Part shown: positions 24,949-34,903 of the stretch, in pieces
Numbering within the stretch: position 1 is the first letter of the stretch
How the letters are laid out: every line of letters starts with the position of its first letter
Assembly (NCBI GenBank): GCA_905478325.1
Contig: CAJQIB010000008.1
Span: 1-64,000 of the forward strand
DNA length: 64,000 nucleotides
From: an uncultured Flavobacteriales bacterium
GTDB lineage: Bacteria > Bacteroidota > Bacteroidia > Flavobacteriales_D > Sanyastnellaceae
Direction: 5' to 3'
Notes under the pieces: model-generated
The model's input: only the letters and a program-made list of their open reading frames with translations
Told to the model about the DNA's origin: nothing
Database searches by the model: none
Position numbers and translations under genes: made by a program

Positions 24949-25661
24949 GAGGCTGGCTCTTCGAGGATATCGATAAACTCAATGCTCGTGGCCTCCATTT
25001 GGTGAACCACTTTGGAGACTTTGCTCACGAGGTGGTTGTATGCCATGAAAGCGATAATCCCAACAATCAAACCGACAATCGTCGTGATCATGGCTTGCTT
25101 TGTGCCGCTTGATATATCCTCAACACGGACTGTTCCCGCTTGTTCCATGTCCAAAAAGACATTGACCATTCCAATCACCGTCCCCAAGAATCCCACCATG
25201 GGTGCAGCGCCGGAAACGGTCGCCAACGAACTGAGGTTTTTTTCCAAATTGTAGATCTCGAGTTTCCCGATATTCTCAATGGAAACACTGATGTCCTTCA
25301 AGTCTTTTCCGATCCGACTGATCCCCTTGTCCAGCATCCGAGCCATCGGAGTATCGGATTGTTGACACAAATTTCGTGCGCTTTCAAAGCTACCCTGGCC
25401 AATGTAATCACGCAGTTTATTCATGAAATCAGGGGTGACGCGCTCTGCCTTCCGAATGGCCAAACTCCTTTCAAAAAAAACATAGATGGCCATGATTGAC
25501 ATGAGCGCCAATGGCGTCATGATGTACCATCCACCTTCCATCAATAAATCCAATAGGCTCACATCCACTTGCTGAATCACGTCAGCAGCCACTTCGGGGA
25601 CTGCGCTTTCGCTGGTTCCTGCACCAGTTGTTAAGGTTTGAAGAAGAAGGGATGTCCACAT
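24945..25661 (-). CDS. exbB: MotA/TolQ/ExbB proton channel family protein
   Basis: The protein is 238 aa from the ATG at 25661. A first membrane segment (GGWYIMTPLALMSIMAIYVFF) is followed by a cytoplasmic loop and two further segments, SGAAPMVGFLGTVIGMVNVF and AMITTIVGLIVGIIAFMAYN, the conserved ExbB/TolQ channel region. The frame extends 51 bp upstream to a TTG, but the ATG gives a normal N-terminus. It leads exbB-exbD-tonB-folC; I see no good promoter box directly upstream. Confidence 0.93.
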   Translation of the reverse strand: MWTSLLLQTLTTGAGTSESAVPEVAADVIQQVDVSLLDLLMEGGWYIMTPLALMSIMAIYVFFERSLAIRKAERVTPDFMNKLRDYIGQGSFESARNLCQQSDTPMARMLDKGISRIGKDLKDISVSIENIGKLEIYNLEKNLSSLATVSGAAPMVGFLGTVIGMVNVFLDMEQAGTVRVEDISSGTKQAMITTIVGLIVGIIAFMAYNHLVSKVSKVVHQMEATSIEFIDILEEPAS

Positions 25662-25779
25662 GGGTAGATTGCTAGAAGGTAACCGTTGTATTGAACGGGA
25701 AAGTTCTTGCAATTATTGGACAGTCAGTTGTGACCCAAGGACAATTTTCGACGGCTCAACGTTCGTAAACCTCTAATAA

Positions 25780-25794
25780 TCCTAGCCGCTAGGA
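25780..25794. repeat. 15-bp inverted repeat after nhaD
   Basis: TCCTAGC-C-GCTAGGA is a perfect 7-bp inverted repeat, 3 bp beyond the nhaD stop. As RNA it could form a small hairpin but lacks a clean U-tract, so it is at best a weak terminator. Confidence 0.35.
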
Positions 25795-25797
25795 AGC

Positions 25798-27180
25798 TCA
25801 ACGATACATCAACCAAAAGACCAAAGCTCCTGATAAATATCCCACGATGGCCAGCAAACTGATTTTACGGATGTACCACATAAAGTCAATCTTTTCCAGC
25901 CCCATAACCGCCACTCCCGAAGCTGACCCAATGATCAACGCTGACCCTCCAGTACCCGCACAGTATGCTAAGAACTGCCAGAATATGCCGTCTTTTACGA
26001 AGTGACTCTCCCAACTTCCGGCAACCACTTCAGCTGTTGCAGGCGTGATGTCGTACATGCCCATTGAAGCGGCTACCAGAGGAACATTGTCCACGATAGC
26101 CGACAAAAACCCGATGGTCACATTGATGGCATACACATTCCCCAAGCTATCACGAAGCCACGAGGCCGCAGCCAGCAAATGTCCAATTTCCTGCAAGGCT
26201 GCTACCGCTAGTAGTATCCCCAAAAAGAACAGGACCGATGCAGAATCAATCTTCCTCAAAACACCAATGACCGACAAATGGTCTCGCTGTTCGTGATTTT
26301 TTGACCGGTGGATGATTTCAGTCACGACCCACATCATACCGAGGGAAAGCATCATGCCCATAAACGGCGGTAGATGCGTAACCGTTTTGAAGACGGGAAC
26401 GAACAGAAGTCCAGCAACACCTAGGATAAACACCAAGTTGCGCTCGCCTTGAGAAGTCGGGTCCACTCGGTCTTTATTGTCCAAATTGGGCCGATCAACC
26501 TCGCCCTTCATCGTAAAAGAAAGAATGGCCAAAGGAGCCACCAAGCATGCCATTGACGGGAGAAATAAATGTGAAATAATCACACCCGACGACAGTTGAT
26601 TGCCAATCCAAAGCATGGTCGTCGTGATGTCACCAATGGGTGACCACGCACCACCAGCATTGGCAGAAATGATCACGATCCCTGCGTACAGCCAGCGCGT
26701 TTCTTTGTCGGCGATGAGCTTTCTCAAAAGAGAAACCATGACAATCGACGTGGTTAGATTGTCCAAAACAGCCGAGAAAAAGAAAGTCAGCAGCGCCAAA
26801 ATCCACATCAAAATGACCTTGTTATTGGTTTTGATCCGGTCGGTAATCACCGAGAAACCCTCATGGGCATCGACCAATTCGACAATGGTCATTGCTCCCA
26901 AGAGGAAGAATAAAATCGACGAGATATCCTCCATATGATGAAGAAGACGGTGCTCAAAAAAGGTATGCAAAGCCAAATTCGAATCCCCAAGAAAACTCAA
27001 TTTAAACGATGCGAAATCCTCCGCTAAGTGCGCCGGAATTTCATGAATTCCCGTGACGAACAAACCCCAGCAAATGGTCCCGGTCAACAGAGCACTGGCC
27101 GCTTTGTCCACCTTGAAATTGTGTTCAAGCGCAATAAATACGTAGCCCAACACGAAAACAACTAGAATCAAGTATTCCAT
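25798..27180 (-). CDS. nhaD: Na+/H+ antiporter NhaD
   Basis: This inner-membrane protein (460 aa) has about 12 predicted segments. The conserved NhaD regions include FLLGAMTIVELVDAHEGF, FFFSAVLDNLTTSIVM, ISANAGGAWSPIGDITTTML and FLSAIVDNVPLVAASMGMY, holding the two re-entrant Asp/Asn motifs of the ion-transporter superfamily. It exports sodium in exchange for protons, as expected for a marine cell. It stands alone, with about 70 bp to the neighbouring dehydrogenase gene upstream. Confidence 0.93.
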   Translation of the reverse strand: MEYLILVVFVLGYVFIALEHNFKVDKAASALLTGTICWGLFVTGIHEIPAHLAEDFASFKLSFLGDSNLALHTFFEHRLLHHMEDISSILFFLLGAMTIVELVDAHEGFSVITDRIKTNNKVILMWILALLTFFFSAVLDNLTTSIVMVSLLRKLIADKETRWLYAGIVIISANAGGAWSPIGDITTTMLWIGNQLSSGVIISHLFLPSMACLVAPLAILSFTMKGEVDRPNLDNKDRVDPTSQGERNLVFILGVAGLLFVPVFKTVTHLPPFMGMMLSLGMMWVVTEIIHRSKNHEQRDHLSVIGVLRKIDSASVLFFLGILLAVAALQEIGHLLAAASWLRDSLGNVYAINVTIGFLSAIVDNVPLVAASMGMYDITPATAEVVAGSWESHFVKDGIFWQFLAYCAGTGGSALIIGSASGVAVMGLEKIDFMWYIRKISLLAIVGYLSGALVFWLMYR

Positions 27181-27253
27181 AAGCTCAGTTCATTTGACGC
27201 TCAATTTGCAGCGCAAATTGAGCAAGCACACCCGTTGTAAGGGAAGTTTTAAT

Positions 27254-28498
27254 TCAAACATTGTTCATCAGCCGGGCCAAAGCAATCTCAAATGCCGTCG
27301 CTGATAGCATCGTCGTTGATGGATTCATCGCATGCGTCGCCCGCAAAGCGGATAAAATGGTGGCCGAAGTATCCTCAAAGATGCCTTCATCGGACATATC
27401 TACTTGGGCGTCGCTCATCAAGTAAGCGAAGACCCGGGCCATGCCGCAATTCGCAATGAAATCGGGAATCACAGCAACGGTGACGTCCGCTTTCTCAGCA
27501 ATGGATCCATAGAAAATCTCATCATCTGCAAACGGAACGTTCGCCCCACTTGAGATCACACTCAAGCCAGCCAACACCATCCTATTCACCTGATCCTCCT
27601 GAACCAAACGCGATGCTGCACATGGCAAAAAAACATCACATGGAACATCCCAAATGCGCGCATTCACCTCATCAAAAGACAAGAGATTATCGGCCTTCAA
27701 GCTATTTCCATCCTTCTTTTCGAACAATTCGGTCACCTCTTCCTTGGTGAATCCCTCTTCTTTGATCAATCCTCCAGCCCGGTCGATCACACCAACCAGC
27801 ACGGCTCCTTCTTGGGCGAGGTAATACGCTGCAGCAGCGCCTACATTTCCCCATCCTTGAACCACGACACGCTTTCCTTTGACATCACCACCGTACACGC
27901 TAAAAAAGTGACGAACCGATTCGCTCACTCCATATCCGGTAATCAAATCAGCAACTCGAAACTTTCGAGCGACGGATGGCGTGTAATTTGAATTCTCGAC
28001 AACTTGCGAAACGCCTTGACGCAAGTGGCCAATGCGCTTTACTTTCTCTGCTGTCTTGGTATTGAAGTGGCCATTGAATACCCCTTCTTGTGGATGCCAA
28101 ATGCCACAATCTTCAGTGATCGGTATGACCTCGTGGATTTCGTCCACATTCATATCCCCTCCGGTGCCATAATAGTGCCGTAGCAAGGGTGTTACCGCAT
28201 GATACCACCTGCGCAAAACCCCTTCCTTTCTCGGGTCATTCGGATCAAACGCAATGCCTGATTTAGCGCCTCCTATTTGAGGGCCGCTCACCGTGAATTT
28301 GATTTCCATCGTCTTTGCCAGGCTGACAACTTCGCGGCGATCCAATCGCGGATGCATTCGTGTTCCACCACCGGCAGCTCCGCCTCTCAACGAATTGATA
28401 ACAACCCACCCCTTGGCGGCCGTTTCGGCGTCATTCCACTCGAAAACAATTTCGGGTTCTCGCTTGGCGTAAGCCTTGAGCATCTCTTTCATGATCAT
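27254..28498 (-). CDS. Glu/Leu/Phe/Val dehydrogenase family protein
   Basis: This NAD(P)-dependent amino-acid dehydrogenase (414 aa) deaminates an L-amino acid to the 2-oxo acid. The substrate domain has GGAAGGGTRMHP and GPQIGGAKSGIAFD, whose Lys is catalytic. TGGDMNVDE follows, and the Rossmann motif is VVQGWGNVGAAAAYYLA. The sequence does not settle glutamate versus leucine specificity. Two close ATGs exist (28498 and 28492). No promoter box is evident. It is followed by nhaD and preceded by anmK, all on the minus strand. Confidence 0.9.
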   Translation of the reverse strand: MIMKEMLKAYAKREPEIVFEWNDAETAAKGWVVINSLRGGAAGGGTRMHPRLDRREVVSLAKTMEIKFTVSGPQIGGAKSGIAFDPNDPRKEGVLRRWYHAVTPLLRHYYGTGGDMNVDEIHEVIPITEDCGIWHPQEGVFNGHFNTKTAEKVKRIGHLRQGVSQVVENSNYTPSVARKFRVADLITGYGVSESVRHFFSVYGGDVKGKRVVVQGWGNVGAAAAYYLAQEGAVLVGVIDRAGGLIKEEGFTKEEVTELFEKKDGNSLKADNLLSFDEVNARIWDVPCDVFLPCAASRLVQEDQVNRMVLAGLSVISSGANVPFADDEIFYGSIAEKADVTVAVIPDFIANCGMARVFAYLMSDAQVDMSDEGIFEDTSATILSALRATHAMNPSTTMLSATAFEIALARLMNNV

Positions 28499-28537
28499 TG
28501 TATGATGGATTTTTCGGCGAGGACAAAGATAAGCTGT

Positions 28538-29692
28538 TCACCGGCGAAGAAAACGCGGCGTGCCCCAAAGTGCTCCTCCAGAACTGGCTTGTCGAGATCC
28601 AGTGACTGAGGGCAATGCATTCGGTTCCCCCAAAACACGGAGCAATCCCAAAAATGCAAAGGCGTGAGCCTCCTTGCCTTCAACTTGTATTTCCTGCGGA
28701 ATAACCACATCCACTGGCAATCCACGGATGGCGCTGCTGTTCGACTTCAAGGCATCAATCAACGCACCATTATACGCTCCGCCGCCTGTCACCAAGGTGT
28801 GTTTTCCCTCTGCGGCCAAGCGAACAACCGATGCAATGTAGGCGACCGCTGTCGCCATGAGGTCCTCAACAGAAGCATCCGGCTCCAAATCAAGCAAGGG
28901 CAATACCTCATCCTCTATCCATTCCCTTCCGATGCTTTTGGGGAGAGGCATCGCATGAAACTCCAGTGCTAGAAAGCGTTCAAACAACGCTGGAAGCACA
29001 TGACCCTTTGCAGCGATGTGGCCATTTTCATCGAAAACGTGTCCAACCCGTGCAGCCAGATGATTCAAAAGCAGATTGCACGGGCCAATGTCCCACGCCA
29101 CCCGATTTCCTGTCTCCTCATCGACACAACTGAAGTTTGCAATACCTCCGAGATTCAAACATCCCTCAAATGCTGCGTAGAGGTGTTCCTCGACAACGGG
29201 CACCAGCGGTGCCCCTTGCCCATGGTACGCCACATCCAAAGACCGTAAATCGCAGACGACGGGCACACCATTCAAGGCCGCATGCAAATGTGCTCCTGAA
29301 CCCAATTGTCCTGTCCATCCTTCATGCGGGCGGTGAAAAACCGTTTGCCCATGAAAAACCACCAAGTCCACCTCTGAAATCCAACCCGTTGCAAGGATCT
29401 GATCCGCACACCATTGGGTCCATTCTATGCTTGTGACGAACCAATTTTCGGCAGATGCCGCAGGCAATTCCTTTAACCGATTACGCCAAGACTCCGGAAA
29501 AGGAATGCTCACAAAGCACTCCAAGATTCCGGACCAACTACCTTGTTCTTCAGATCTTTGGAAGACCGAAACTCCAATGTCCAAGCCATCCAATGAGGTG
29601 CCACTCATCAACCCCATAACATGGAAAGTAGCGGGTTCCGGGTTTGAAGAAACATGCGAAAGGCGTGAGGGAGATTTCAACGGAGGAGACAT
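28538..29692 (-). CDS. anmK: Anhydro-N-acetylmuramic acid kinase
   Basis: AnmK (384 aa) phosphorylates and opens 1,6-anhydro-MurNAc to give MurNAc-6-phosphate in cell-wall recycling. The ATP-binding signature VMGLMSGTSLDGLDIG lies at about residue 25. VVCDLRSLDVAYHGQGAPLVP, GGIANFS and VAWDIGPCN follow, and VTGGGAYNGALI is near the C-terminus. The extra 24 N-terminal residues before the signature are unusual and may not be translated. It is divergent from the acyl-CoA dehydrogenase, whose promoter lies between them. Confidence 0.93.
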   Translation of the reverse strand: MSPPLKSPSRLSHVSSNPEPATFHVMGLMSGTSLDGLDIGVSVFQRSEEQGSWSGILECFVSIPFPESWRNRLKELPAASAENWFVTSIEWTQWCADQILATGWISEVDLVVFHGQTVFHRPHEGWTGQLGSGAHLHAALNGVPVVCDLRSLDVAYHGQGAPLVPVVEEHLYAAFEGCLNLGGIANFSCVDEETGNRVAWDIGPCNLLLNHLAARVGHVFDENGHIAAKGHVLPALFERFLALEFHAMPLPKSIGREWIEDEVLPLLDLEPDASVEDLMATAVAYIASVVRLAAEGKHTLVTGGGAYNGALIDALKSNSSAIRGLPVDVVIPQEIQVEGKEAHAFAFLGLLRVLGEPNALPSVTGSRQASSGGALWGTPRFLRR

Positions 29693-29695
29693 GTG

Positions 29696-29703
29696 TATCT
29701 TTG
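29696..29703 (+). promoter_or_regulatory. -7 promoter box (TATCTTTG) for acyl-CoA dehydrogenase
   Basis: This is a perfect TAnnTTTG, with TTTC 17 nt upstream as a near-consensus -33 element (29675-29678). The predicted start near 29708 leaves a leader of about 55 nt before the ATG at 29765. Confidence 0.6.
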
Positions 29704-29764
29704 TGGGACGAAAGATGGAGTAATTTCTCCATTTCTGATTGGATATCCGAAAGCAAGCCAGGAA

Positions 29765-30907
29765 ATGAACCTAGACCTCAAGGAAGAACACATTGCTGTG
29801 CGTGACGCAGCCCGTGACTTTGCACAAAATGTACTGAAGCCCACCATCATCGCACGCGACAACGCGCAACAATTTGCGACAGAAGAAATTCGGCAGTTGG
29901 GTGAGTTGGGGTTCATGGGCATGATGGTGGACGAACAATACGGAGGAAGCGGCATGGATACCGTCAGCTATGCGCTGGCAATGGAAGAAATCAGTAAAGT
30001 TGATGCGTCTGTTTCCGTTTGCATGAGTGTCAACAATTCCTTGGTCTGTTATGGGTTACAGGAATTCGGAAGCGACTTTCAAAAGAAAAAATACCTCCAC
30101 CCTTTGGCCTCGGGCCAAAAAATCGGGGCCTTCTGCTTGTCAGAGCCAGAAGCCGGTTCCGATGCGACCTCTCAGTCCACGACGGCTATCGATTGCGGCG
30201 ATCACTACGTGATCAACGGAACGAAGAACTGGGTCACCAATGGCAACAGTGCTTCTACCTATTTGGTCATTGCCCAAACAGATCCCGAAAAAGGGCACCA
30301 CGGGATCAACGCGCTCATCGTGGAACGCGACATGCCTGGATTCATTGTTGGTGCGAAAGAAGATAAGTTGGGCATCCGCGGTTCGGACACCCATACGTTG
30401 ATGTTCCAAGATGTCAAAGTGCCCAAAGAAAACCGAATCGGTGCGGATGGCTTTGGATTCAAATTTGCCATGAAGACATTGGCCGGGGGACGAATTGGCA
30501 TCGCTGCACAGGCTCTTGGCATTGCTTCGGGAGCGTTAGAGTTGTCTCTGGCATACTCCAAGGAGCGCACAACTTTCGGCAAACCCATTCACCAACATCA
30601 GGCCATCGCATTCAAGTTAGCGGACATGGCGACCCATGTGGAAGCCGCTCGCCTCATGGTCCTCAAAGCGGCAGCTCTCAAAGATGCCGGTGAAGAGTAT
30701 GACCTCGCTTCCAGTATGGCCAAGTTGTACGCATCAGACATTGCCATGCGGCATGCCATTGAAGCCGTTCAAATTCATGGTGGATATGGGTTCGTCAAAG
30801 AATACCACGTGGAGCGTTTGATGCGGGATGCGAAAATCACCCAGATATACGAGGGCACCTCTGAAGTTCAGAAAATCGTGATCAGCCGATCAATCCTCAA
30901 GGACTGA
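29765..30907 (+). CDS. Acyl-CoA dehydrogenase, short-chain type
   Basis: This FAD enzyme (380 aa) introduces the 2,3-double bond in an acyl-CoA in beta-oxidation or amino-acid breakdown. LGFMGMMVDEQYGGSGMD, the FAD-binding FCLSEPEAGSDA and NGTKNWVTNG, the substrate-side RTTFGKPIHQHQAI and HGGYGFVKEYHVERLMRDAK are all present. The catalytic Glu is in IYEGTSEVQKIVI, as in butyryl-CoA dehydrogenases. I start at 29765; the frame is open 72 bp further but runs into the promoter. Its end overlaps the convergent gene by 11 bp. Confidence 0.94.
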   Translation: MNLDLKEEHIAVRDAARDFAQNVLKPTIIARDNAQQFATEEIRQLGELGFMGMMVDEQYGGSGMDTVSYALAMEEISKVDASVSVCMSVNNSLVCYGLQEFGSDFQKKKYLHPLASGQKIGAFCLSEPEAGSDATSQSTTAIDCGDHYVINGTKNWVTNGNSASTYLVIAQTDPEKGHHGINALIVERDMPGFIVGAKEDKLGIRGSDTHTLMFQDVKVPKENRIGADGFGFKFAMKTLAGGRIGIAAQALGIASGALELSLAYSKERTTFGKPIHQHQAIAFKLADMATHVEAARLMVLKAAALKDAGEEYDLASSMAKLYASDIAMRHAIEAVQIHGGYGFVKEYHVERLMRDAKITQIYEGTSEVQKIVISRSILKD

Positions 30908-32681
30908 TCCGCTCGTTGCGGGCATTCCAGACTTCCTCGCCGTCGACCGTCTGCACAATCACTTCTTCAATCCCGTCGGAATCTCGGTCTTCCATCGAAA
31001 CGGATAGCCCACGTGTCATGCGGCTCATCCCTACAGCCTCGTTGGTCCCAAATGTTCGTTCTTGAATCCAGCCTTGTTCGTCCGAATAAAGCACCGTCGA
31101 TGACGCAATGGATTGGGACAGTCGGAAGCACGGTGTCTGCTCTGGAGGAACGGACACGGGCGAGTCAAAGCGATCCCCTCCTGAACGCTTCAACAATCGG
31201 ATGCTTCCATCATCTTGACCCGCATACAGGTAATCACGGTTGCCTACACGCAAGTGATGTATTTGAACGATTACACGCCCAGCCTGCGGCTTAAAGTCCC
31301 ATCCTGGCGTGCGGGCTCCTTCCTCCCGATAGTTCAACAAATCACCATCCCCCGATCCAATCAAGATTCGATACTTTCTGTTGCGGTCATAATCGACCAC
31401 CGCCGCTGCAGAAATCCCACTTGAAGGCACAATCGGATAGCCTCGGACTTCTCTTCCGAGCACATCGACAACATGAAATGCAACTTCATTGGCCAGTGCC
31501 ACTTGGAACTTCGCATTTCGATATACATCCACTTCCCACACTTGCGGCGTTCGGACCCCGTCCAACTTCAATTTCCAAACCGATGCATTGTTGTGGGTCG
31601 CTTTCACTAACGGTGACTCCCAAACAACGGCCATGTCCGTCTTCAACCGGTGATTCCGGACCCACCCAAGGGGCTCAGTCAGTTCGTTCTGATCGGCTTC
31701 AAGGACTGCAGGAATTTGAACATACGATGCCTCACGCTGCGCTTGATCCCCTTTCACAATCCACGCCACGCGTTGGTTGGATTTCACCTGACCCAGTCGG
31801 GTTTGATCCGAAGTCCACTCTACAGCGTCCCAAAGTAGTGTCGTTGGCTTCGCGTCATGGAGCATCCGATCAAATGCAGTCCATGATCCGGGTTTTCGAT
31901 TGCCTTCCCATCGGTACAAACCATCGCGGTGGACTTCTCCCACTCCTTGTGAATCGTATCCTGTGCTATCAGACCAACCCCAAATTTCCAACACTTCCCC
32001 AGACTGCCATTTCCAGCTCGACCACGTTCCATTCCAAACAGAAAGCAATGACGAATCAGGAAGACCTCCATGTGGAGTTCCCCAACGGGCCATTTGACAT
32101 GCTACCAAATCCTGCTTGCCTGACTTCATGCTTTGCCATGCGGATAGCCATTCACTAGCTAATGGCGAAGCGCTTATTTCAGTTGATGCGGACAACCACG
32201 TTGTTTCTGTCATAACGGCATCGCTAGACGCTCCCCGAAATCGAGAATAATACATGCCCTCTGGCCGACGCTCCAGTCGAATCGCCCCATCCGCTCGTGG
32301 ATGCCATTTCGAGACCATTTCTTCTGGATTCTCCTCCCATTCCTCTAAGGCTGCCGGGAGCCCTAGCAACCAACCGCCACGCCATGACTGTGCTGACCAC
32401 CCGTCAGGAAGCGTCATTGGAAGGGCATACGCATGGCACACATTCAAATCCGACCGCTCGTTCACTTGAAAGAAGGTGACGATCTCATCTTGCAAAGAAT
32501 CTGCAAAAACCAACCCGTCAGGCAACAACGAAGTTTGCTCCCACACGTCATATTTATCTGACGCAAAATTAGTTGGGTCCGCCAGCTCGGAAGAATTCCG
32601 TTGGATTGAAATCAACGATAACGCGCTGCCACATGCCAACGCTAACGTCAAAATCACGGCCCATATGTGTGGAGATCGCAT
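30897..32681 (-). CDS. Exported protein with beta-propeller-like C-terminal half
   Basis: I do not recognise this 594-aa protein. An N-terminal hydrophobic segment (IWAVILTLALACGSALSL) is a signal peptide or anchor. The middle is Trp-rich, in keeping with beta structure. From about residue 400, repeats like VVDYDRNRKYRILIGSGDGD, YLYAGQDDGSIRLLKR and DRDSDGIEEVIVQTVDGE resemble PQQ/FG-GAP-type propeller blades. No lipobox or sorting domain is seen. The start at 32681 lies 12 bp after the recG stop; an upstream ATG at 32711 would overlap recG. It is probably co-transcribed with recG. Confidence 0.7.
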   Translation of the reverse strand: MRSPHIWAVILTLALACGSALSLISIQRNSSELADPTNFASDKYDVWEQTSLLPDGLVFADSLQDEIVTFFQVNERSDLNVCHAYALPMTLPDGWSAQSWRGGWLLGLPAALEEWEENPEEMVSKWHPRADGAIRLERRPEGMYYSRFRGASSDAVMTETTWLSASTEISASPLASEWLSAWQSMKSGKQDLVACQMARWGTPHGGLPDSSLLSVWNGTWSSWKWQSGEVLEIWGWSDSTGYDSQGVGEVHRDGLYRWEGNRKPGSWTAFDRMLHDAKPTTLLWDAVEWTSDQTRLGQVKSNQRVAWIVKGDQAQREASYVQIPAVLEADQNELTEPLGWVRNHRLKTDMAVVWESPLVKATHNNASVWKLKLDGVRTPQVWEVDVYRNAKFQVALANEVAFHVVDVLGREVRGYPIVPSSGISAAAVVDYDRNRKYRILIGSGDGDLLNYREEGARTPGWDFKPQAGRVIVQIHHLRVGNRDYLYAGQDDGSIRLLKRSGGDRFDSPVSVPPEQTPCFRLSQSIASSTVLYSDEQGWIQERTFGTNEAVGMSRMTRGLSVSMEDRDSDGIEEVIVQTVDGEEVWNARNERISP

Positions 32682-32692
32682 GGAGGACAAGT

Positions 32693-34798
32693 TCAGGATA
32701 TCTGGCTCCAATCTGGCCTTCCCAATTGAACACGTTTCAACGTTGAATTGAGGATAGCATACTTGGGGTCTGATAAATTGGGATCCTCCTCTAGAATTCG
32801 TGAAGCGATGTAACGTGCCGTGGTCAGTAGCTCTCGATCACGCAACAAATCGGCCATTTTCAAATCGGGAACGCCCGATTGCTGTGTCCCCATTAAATCT
32901 CCAGGGCCACGCAAGGCCATGTCCACTTCTGCGATTTCAAAGCCGTCGTTGGTGCGGCACATGGTTTCCATGCGCAAAGCTGCATCCTTGGACAACTCGT
33001 CTGAGGTCATTAAAATGCAATAACTCTGGTCTCCTCCGCGGCCCACTCGTCCTCGTAGCTGATGCAATTGAGCCAACCCAAATCGTTCAGCACTCTCGAT
33101 GACCATGACGGAAGCATTGGGAACGTTCACCCCGACTTCAATCACCGTTGTCGCAACCAAAATCTGACTAACCCCTTTGATAAACCGCTCCATCTCAATG
33201 TCCTTGTCCTGGGACTTCATACGACCGTGGACGATGCCCAAGCGGTATTCGGGAAGCGGGAATCGTCTCGAAATACTTTCATACCCATCCATCAGGTCCT
33301 TGTAATCCAAGGTAGAACTCTCTTCAATCAAAGGGTATACCACATAGATTTGGCGGCCTTTTTTGACCTCCTCTTCCATGAATTGAAAGACCGGTAATCT
33401 CGCTGCATCTGACCGATGGACCGTTTTGATGAGTTTCCTTCCGGGAGGCATCTCGTCGATCACACTCACATCCAAATCTCCGTATGCCGTCATGGCCAAG
33501 GTCCTTGGAATCGGCGTTGCGGTCATGACAAGCACGTGAGGTGGTGGATCGGCCTTGGCCCACAACTTGCTCCGCTGGGCAACCCCAAATCGGTGTTGCT
33601 CATCAATAATCGCAAGCCCCAGATTTTTGAAAATCACTTTGGGTTCGATGAGTGCATGGGTCCCAATGAGAATGTTCACTTCACCAGATTGCAACCCTTC
33701 TAAAATTGGCTTCCTGTCGGACTTTTTCACAGACCCCGTCAGCAACTCAATGCGAATGGGCAACCCTTCCAATGCTTCTTTGAATGAAACCAAATGTTGG
33801 TTCGCCAGTATCTCCGTTGGGGCCATCACACACGCCTGATAACCGTTGTCCAAGGCCAAAAGCGCAGTTAGCAAGGCCACCATCGTCTTCCCACTTCCTA
33901 CATCACCCTGAAGCAAGCGGTTCATATGCCACCCGGTATTGACATCGATCCGAATTTCCCGCATCACCCGTTTTTGTGCTCCTGTCAATTCAAACGTCAA
34001 ATGGTTGGCGTAGAACGTATTGAACAATAAACCGACGTCGGAAAACCGAACCCCAGGAACATCCTTCGTTTGTTCCTTCTTTCGTTGCAACAGGGAAAGC
34101 TGCAGAAAGAGCAATTCCTCAAACTTTAGACGGTTCCTTGCAGCATCCGCCTCTTCGGGCGATTTCGGTGCATGAACCTTGCAAAAAGCAGCTTCACGGC
34201 CCGGCATCTTGAGCTCATTCAACAATTCTTGAGGAAGGACCTCTGCAACCGTGAATTCAGGATGTCCAATCCAGCTTCGAATCAACCGTGCGATTCCCGC
34301 TGAAGACATGCCACGATTGGTCAATTTTTCGGTTGTGCGATACACCGGCTGCAATCCCAAACCTTGGCGGCGTTCAAAAGCAGACTCCAGCTCCACTTCA
34401 GGATGCGAAATATTCCATTTCCCTTGATACGCTGTTGGCTTCCCAAAAACCACCACTTTTTGTTGCACTGGAATCTGCGATGCAATCCACTTGGCTCCTT
34501 TGAACCACACCAATTCCAACGATCCGCTTTCGTCTTGAAAACGTGCCACTAAACGTGATCCGCGTTTGGAGCCCACCTGCTGAATGCCTGTTATGACTCC
34601 TTTAAACTGCAGCGATGCAACATCCGAAACGATTTCAGAGACTTTCGCAAACTTTGATCGATCCTCATAGCGAAAAGGGAGGTATTCCAGCAAATCACCT
34701 GCAGCATGAATGCCCAACTCCACGCGCAACCATTCGGCGCGCTTGGGGCCCACTCCTTTGACATATTCAATGGGGGTTTCGAGGGTCAGTACCTGCAT
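32693..34798 (-). CDS. recG: ATP-dependent DNA helicase RecG
   Basis: RecG (701 aa) remodels stalled replication forks and Holliday junctions. The N-terminal wedge/OB domain (residues 60-160) is followed by the helicase core: motif I GDVGSGKTMVALLT, motif Ia MAPTEILANQH, motif II IIDEQHRFGV (DEQH), motif III VMTATPIPRTL, motif V VATTVIEVGVNVPNA and motif VI QLRGRVGRG. The length is typical. The exported protein gene follows 12 bp downstream. Confidence 0.97.
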   Translation of the reverse strand: MQVLTLETPIEYVKGVGPKRAEWLRVELGIHAAGDLLEYLPFRYEDRSKFAKVSEIVSDVASLQFKGVITGIQQVGSKRGSRLVARFQDESGSLELVWFKGAKWIASQIPVQQKVVVFGKPTAYQGKWNISHPEVELESAFERRQGLGLQPVYRTTEKLTNRGMSSAGIARLIRSWIGHPEFTVAEVLPQELLNELKMPGREAAFCKVHAPKSPEEADAARNRLKFEELLFLQLSLLQRKKEQTKDVPGVRFSDVGLLFNTFYANHLTFELTGAQKRVMREIRIDVNTGWHMNRLLQGDVGSGKTMVALLTALLALDNGYQACVMAPTEILANQHLVSFKEALEGLPIRIELLTGSVKKSDRKPILEGLQSGEVNILIGTHALIEPKVIFKNLGLAIIDEQHRFGVAQRSKLWAKADPPPHVLVMTATPIPRTLAMTAYGDLDVSVIDEMPPGRKLIKTVHRSDAARLPVFQFMEEEVKKGRQIYVVYPLIEESSTLDYKDLMDGYESISRRFPLPEYRLGIVHGRMKSQDKDIEMERFIKGVSQILVATTVIEVGVNVPNASVMVIESAERFGLAQLHQLRGRVGRGGDQSYCILMTSDELSKDAALRMETMCRTNDGFEIAEVDMALRGPGDLMGTQQSGVPDLKMADLLRDRELLTTARYIASRILEEDPNLSDPKYAILNSTLKRVQLGRPDWSQIS

Positions 34799-34845
34799 GA
34801 TCTGATGAACAAATGAACCGACAACAAGGTCGGGTGGCTCAGGGG

Positions 34846-34879
34846 GAAAAACAACAAAGCCCTCCGAAGAGGGCTTTGT
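34846..34879 (-). terminator. Intrinsic terminator of the pdhA-pdhC unit
   Basis: A perfect 11-bp stem ACAAAGCCCTC / GAGGGCTTTGT with a TTCG tetraloop (minus strand) is followed by TGTTTTT. It lies 25 bp beyond the E2 stop codon. Confidence 0.88.
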
Positions 34880-34903
34880 AATGTCTTAGCGCTGCACGAA
34901 AGC